Source of the DNA: an uncultured Comamonadaceae bacterium
Lineage (GTDB): Bacteria; Pseudomonadota; Gammaproteobacteria; Burkholderiales; Burkholderiaceae_C
Assembly (NCBI GenBank): GCA_937893415.1
Contig: CALBWZ010000259.1
Coordinates: 1-8,380 of the forward strand
Direction of reading: 5' to 3'
DNA length: 8,380 nucleotides
The translations under genes and the position numbers were made by a program. Under the pieces are notes generated by a model. It saw nothing but the letters and a program-made list of their open reading frames with translations, had not been told where the DNA came from and did not search any database. Within the stretch, counting starts at the first letter, position 1, and every line of letters begins with the position of its first letter. Below are positions 6,577 to 8,380 of this stretch, in pieces.

Positions 6577-6605
6577 AGCATCTCAATCAAACAATAAAAA
6601 ATGGG

Positions 6606-7379
6606 CTACTTGGTCGCATCGCGCCACGGCTTAAACATTTTTAGCCACACCACCGCTGGCAATGAAAAACGGTCCTCAATGGCTTGCGCTTGCTTGAGCA
6701 ACGCCATGCGACTCGGCTCATTGGCACGCGCTTGCGCCAACACCACGCAGTTGCCTTCGCGGGTTGGGGTGAACGACCAAATAGCGTCTTCGCCAAAGAC
6801 TTGCGCCATGTTGTTCATAGACACGTTAAAACTGGCGTGACGACCAAATAAATTAACAGTCATAGCGCCATCGAGGCTCAGCAAGCGCTTGCAGTCAGCA
6901 TAAAAATCAACACTGTCCAACACCGGACCTGCTGCGGTGTGGTCGTATAAATCAACTTGCAAGGCGTCTACAGCGCCCTCCCACTCGGGTTGGCAAATCA
7001 CCTCACCAGCATCACCCAACACCACATTCAAGCGGGCCTGGTTGGGCGGTAACTTAAACCATTGGCGGCATACCAGCTCAACTTGTGGGTTGAGCTCAAC
7101 AGCGGTGGTGAGCATGCCCAACTTTTTGAAACAGTATTTGGTCAACGACCCCGCCCCCAAGCCCAACTGCATGGCATGCATGTCTTTGACGTGCTCAAGA
7201 TCCACAAATAGCAGCCACGCCATCATACGACGCACGTAATCCAGTTCAATGTCAAACGGGGTCGCCATGATCATGGAGCCCTGTACCCACTCAGAGCCTA
7301 AATGCAAATAGCGCACTTCACCGTCTTCTGAAAAGTTAACTTCAGGCAGGTCAATTTGTGCTTTTTTAGGTGGTGTCAT
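6606..7379 (-). CDS. Spermidine-synthase-like protein (class I SAM-dependent methyltransferase fold)
   Basis: 257 residues with a Rossmann-type core: QLGLGAGSLT (71-80) as the nucleotide-binding glycine loop, VELNP with acidic E95 at the end of the next strand, LGDAGE with D113, and VDLYDH (132-137). An N-terminal beta region carries GSEWVQGSMIMATPF (28-42), laid out as in the SpeE family. True spermidine synthases carry GGGDGG and a D-S-x-D-P-type motif; here these read GLGAGS and D-L-Y-D-H. The second aspartate is therefore kept at 136, but the proline is lost and the first loop lacks its Asp. Such proteins are commonly labelled spermidine synthase, though activity on putrescine is doubtful from the motifs. 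The start at ATG 7379 lacks a clear ribosome site and overlaps the end of a tiny upstream frame. It lies between the TatD-like and DUF3422 genes, all on the same strand. Confidence 0.85.
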   Translation of the reverse strand: MTPPKKAQIDLPEVNFSEDGEVRYLHLGSEWVQGSMIMATPFDIELDYVRRMMAWLLFVDLEHVKDMHAMQLGLGAGSLTKYCFKKLGMLTTAVELNPQVELVCRQWFKLPPNQARLNVVLGDAGEVICQPEWEGAVDALQVDLYDHTAAGPVLDSVDFYADCKRLLSLDGAMTVNLFGRHASFNVSMNNMAQVFGEDAIWSFTPTREGNCVVLAQARANEPSRMALLKQAQAIEDRFSLPAVVWLKMFKPWRDATK

Positions 7380-7462
7380 GTCGTGCTAGAAATTCGCATT
7401 AAACCCCAAGTATCCATCATGATGTATGTCTGTACTTCAGATGCACGCGCAGGCATGGAAGC

Positions 7463-8329
7463 CTACTCGCCTGCATGGGCAGAACGGCTACACAATGACG
7501 TGTCAATCAGCGCATCCAGCTTGGGCAACACACGCTTGGCATTGGCGCAGGTTTGGGCCGCCAACAGTGCGACATGGACGCCTCGTAAGTTGGCTACAAC
7601 CTGCGCAATCGCGGGCAAATGCACGCTGGAGTTCAAGCCTTGCGCCACGCCAGCGCTGCGCTGCAGTTCAGTGGCGTAAATCCAATGCGGGGGGATATCT
7701 GGGCCGTCAGTTTCTATAACGAGATCGGTGTGATTCAAGGTGGCGGCCAAACGGCGAACACGCACAGCAGTCTCAAACGTTGCCGTGCCGCCAAACCCCA
7801 GTACAAAGCCCATGCGCACAAATGCCTGCGCTTGTTGGACGCTGCCGTTAAACGCGTGGCCGATACCGCCCACTACGGGTAACTCACGCAGGTGTTTGAG
7901 CAGGGCATCAGCGCTTTTACGCACGTGCAAAATAACCGGCAGTTGGTGCTTTCGGGCGAGCCTGAGTTGGGCTCTGTAAATGGCGTGCATTTTGACTGTA
8001 GCGTCAGGTGTTTGCAGCCACGGCACAAAGCCATCGATACCAATTTCCCCCACCGCCACCAAACGCGGGTCGCCGGCCAAATCGCCCAAGGCTTGATCAA
8101 GCTGGCTGAGATGCGCCTCGGTGGCATCCAAGGCAAACAAGGGATGTATGCCCAACGCGTAGGCGTCACCATACGTGTGCGCCCAACGCCGCACCGATTC
8201 AAAGTTGCTGACCTGAACGGCGGGTACAACGCACAACTTCACGCCGCGCGCTTGCGCTTGGGCACGTAAATGGCCGCCCGCATCAGCAAACTCAGGCGCG
8301 TCCCAGTGGCAGTGTGTGTCAATCAACAT
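7463..8329 (-). CDS. TatD family metal-dependent hydrolase
   Basis: 288 residues, slightly longer than typical TatD proteins (about 255-265) because of a short C-terminal extension. The TIM-barrel metal ligands are all visible: H6 and H8 in DTHCHWD, E95 in VGEIGID, H135 in ILHVRK, H158 in GIGHAFNGS, and D208 in IETDGPD. The late segment LPAIAQVVANLRG also fits the family. Members are cytoplasmic, divalent-metal-dependent hydrolases, several with DNase activity; bacterial paralogues include YcfH and YjjV, so I give no symbol. The start at ATG 8329 places the HxH motif at the normal position, though no strong ribosome site precedes it. It appears to be upstream in a same-strand unit with the spermidine-synthase-like gene (83-nt gap). 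Confidence 0.94.
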   Translation of the reverse strand: MLIDTHCHWDAPEFADAGGHLRAQAQARGVKLCVVPAVQVSNFESVRRWAHTYGDAYALGIHPLFALDATEAHLSQLDQALGDLAGDPRLVAVGEIGIDGFVPWLQTPDATVKMHAIYRAQLRLARKHQLPVILHVRKSADALLKHLRELPVVGGIGHAFNGSVQQAQAFVRMGFVLGFGGTATFETAVRVRRLAATLNHTDLVIETDGPDIPPHWIYATELQRSAGVAQGLNSSVHLPAIAQVVANLRGVHVALLAAQTCANAKRVLPKLDALIDTSLCSRSAHAGE

Positions 8330-8344
8330 ATGGCTTTATGTGGT

Positions 8345-8380
8345 CTAAACTGGCGACAACACGCCTTCAACCAAATCAAA
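8345..8380 (-). CDS. Possible 3' end of an upstream gene cut by the window edge
   Basis: On the minus strand the last bases read in frame as FDLVEGVLSPV followed by TAG (8345-8347), 15 nt before the TatD-family start. The spacing and the absence of any obvious promoter in the gap suit a preceding cistron of the same operon. Only eleven codons are visible, so identity and even coding status are uncertain. Confidence 0.3.
   Translation of the reverse strand, partial: FDLVEGVLSPV

Noticed and set aside
7415..7424. Palindrome CATCATGATG upstream of the SpeE-like gene
   Set aside because: It is ten bases, built on overlapping ATG words, with no second copy nearby; chance is a sufficient explanation.
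7892..8269. 125-codon plus-strand frame and the 118-codon minus-strand frame within the TatD-family gene
   Set aside because: Both overlap the reading frame carrying every TatD metal ligand and have no recognisable features of their own.
1..8380. Mobile element, CRISPR array, phage or defence island
   Set aside because: No transposase, integrase, regular spaced repeats, tRNA-linked attachment site or defence-type domains are visible; base composition looks even across the genes.

Overview
The window looks like chromosomal core DNA of a betaproteobacterium, most likely order Burkholderiales and family Comamonadaceae (Limnohabitans/Rhodoferax-like). This rests on the divergent ppsA/ppsR pair, a DUF4212-type sodium:solute symporter pair, a DUF3422 membrane protein, a divergent spermidine-synthase-like protein, and moderate GC. 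The placement is inferred from remembered gene families, not from a search. I see no tRNA, rRNA, CRISPR, IS element or phage gene.

Left part (1-2503): the 5' part of ppsA (PEP synthase) runs leftward out of the window. Head-to-head with it, across about 190 bp, is ppsR, which encodes the kinase/pyrophosphorylase that switches PEP synthase off and on. Convergent with ppsR is a 142-residue membrane protein of unknown function on the minus strand.

Middle part (2504-4717): a two-gene minus-strand operon encodes a small DUF4212 subunit and a 600-residue sodium:solute symporter of the VC_2705-like type. It ends in a hairpin followed by a strong Rho-independent terminator. The likely cargo is a monocarboxylate such as acetate or lactate. 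With PpsA/PpsR next door, this suggests growth on C2/C3 acids feeding gluconeogenesis.

Intergenic part (4718-5295): about 580 bp without a convincing gene. It holds inverted repeats and one minus-strand open frame that may be a gene remnant.

Right part (5296-8380): three minus-strand genes, probably one transcription unit in the order TatD-family metal-dependent hydrolase, spermidine-synthase-like protein with altered active-site motifs, DUF3422 membrane protein. The last bases may hold the 3' end of a further upstream gene.

I found no clear new multi-gene system. The points most worth a second look are the EF-hand-like loop in the symporter, the altered spermidine-synthase-like protein, the uncharacterised membrane protein beside ppsR, and the inverted-repeat cluster in the long intergenic region.
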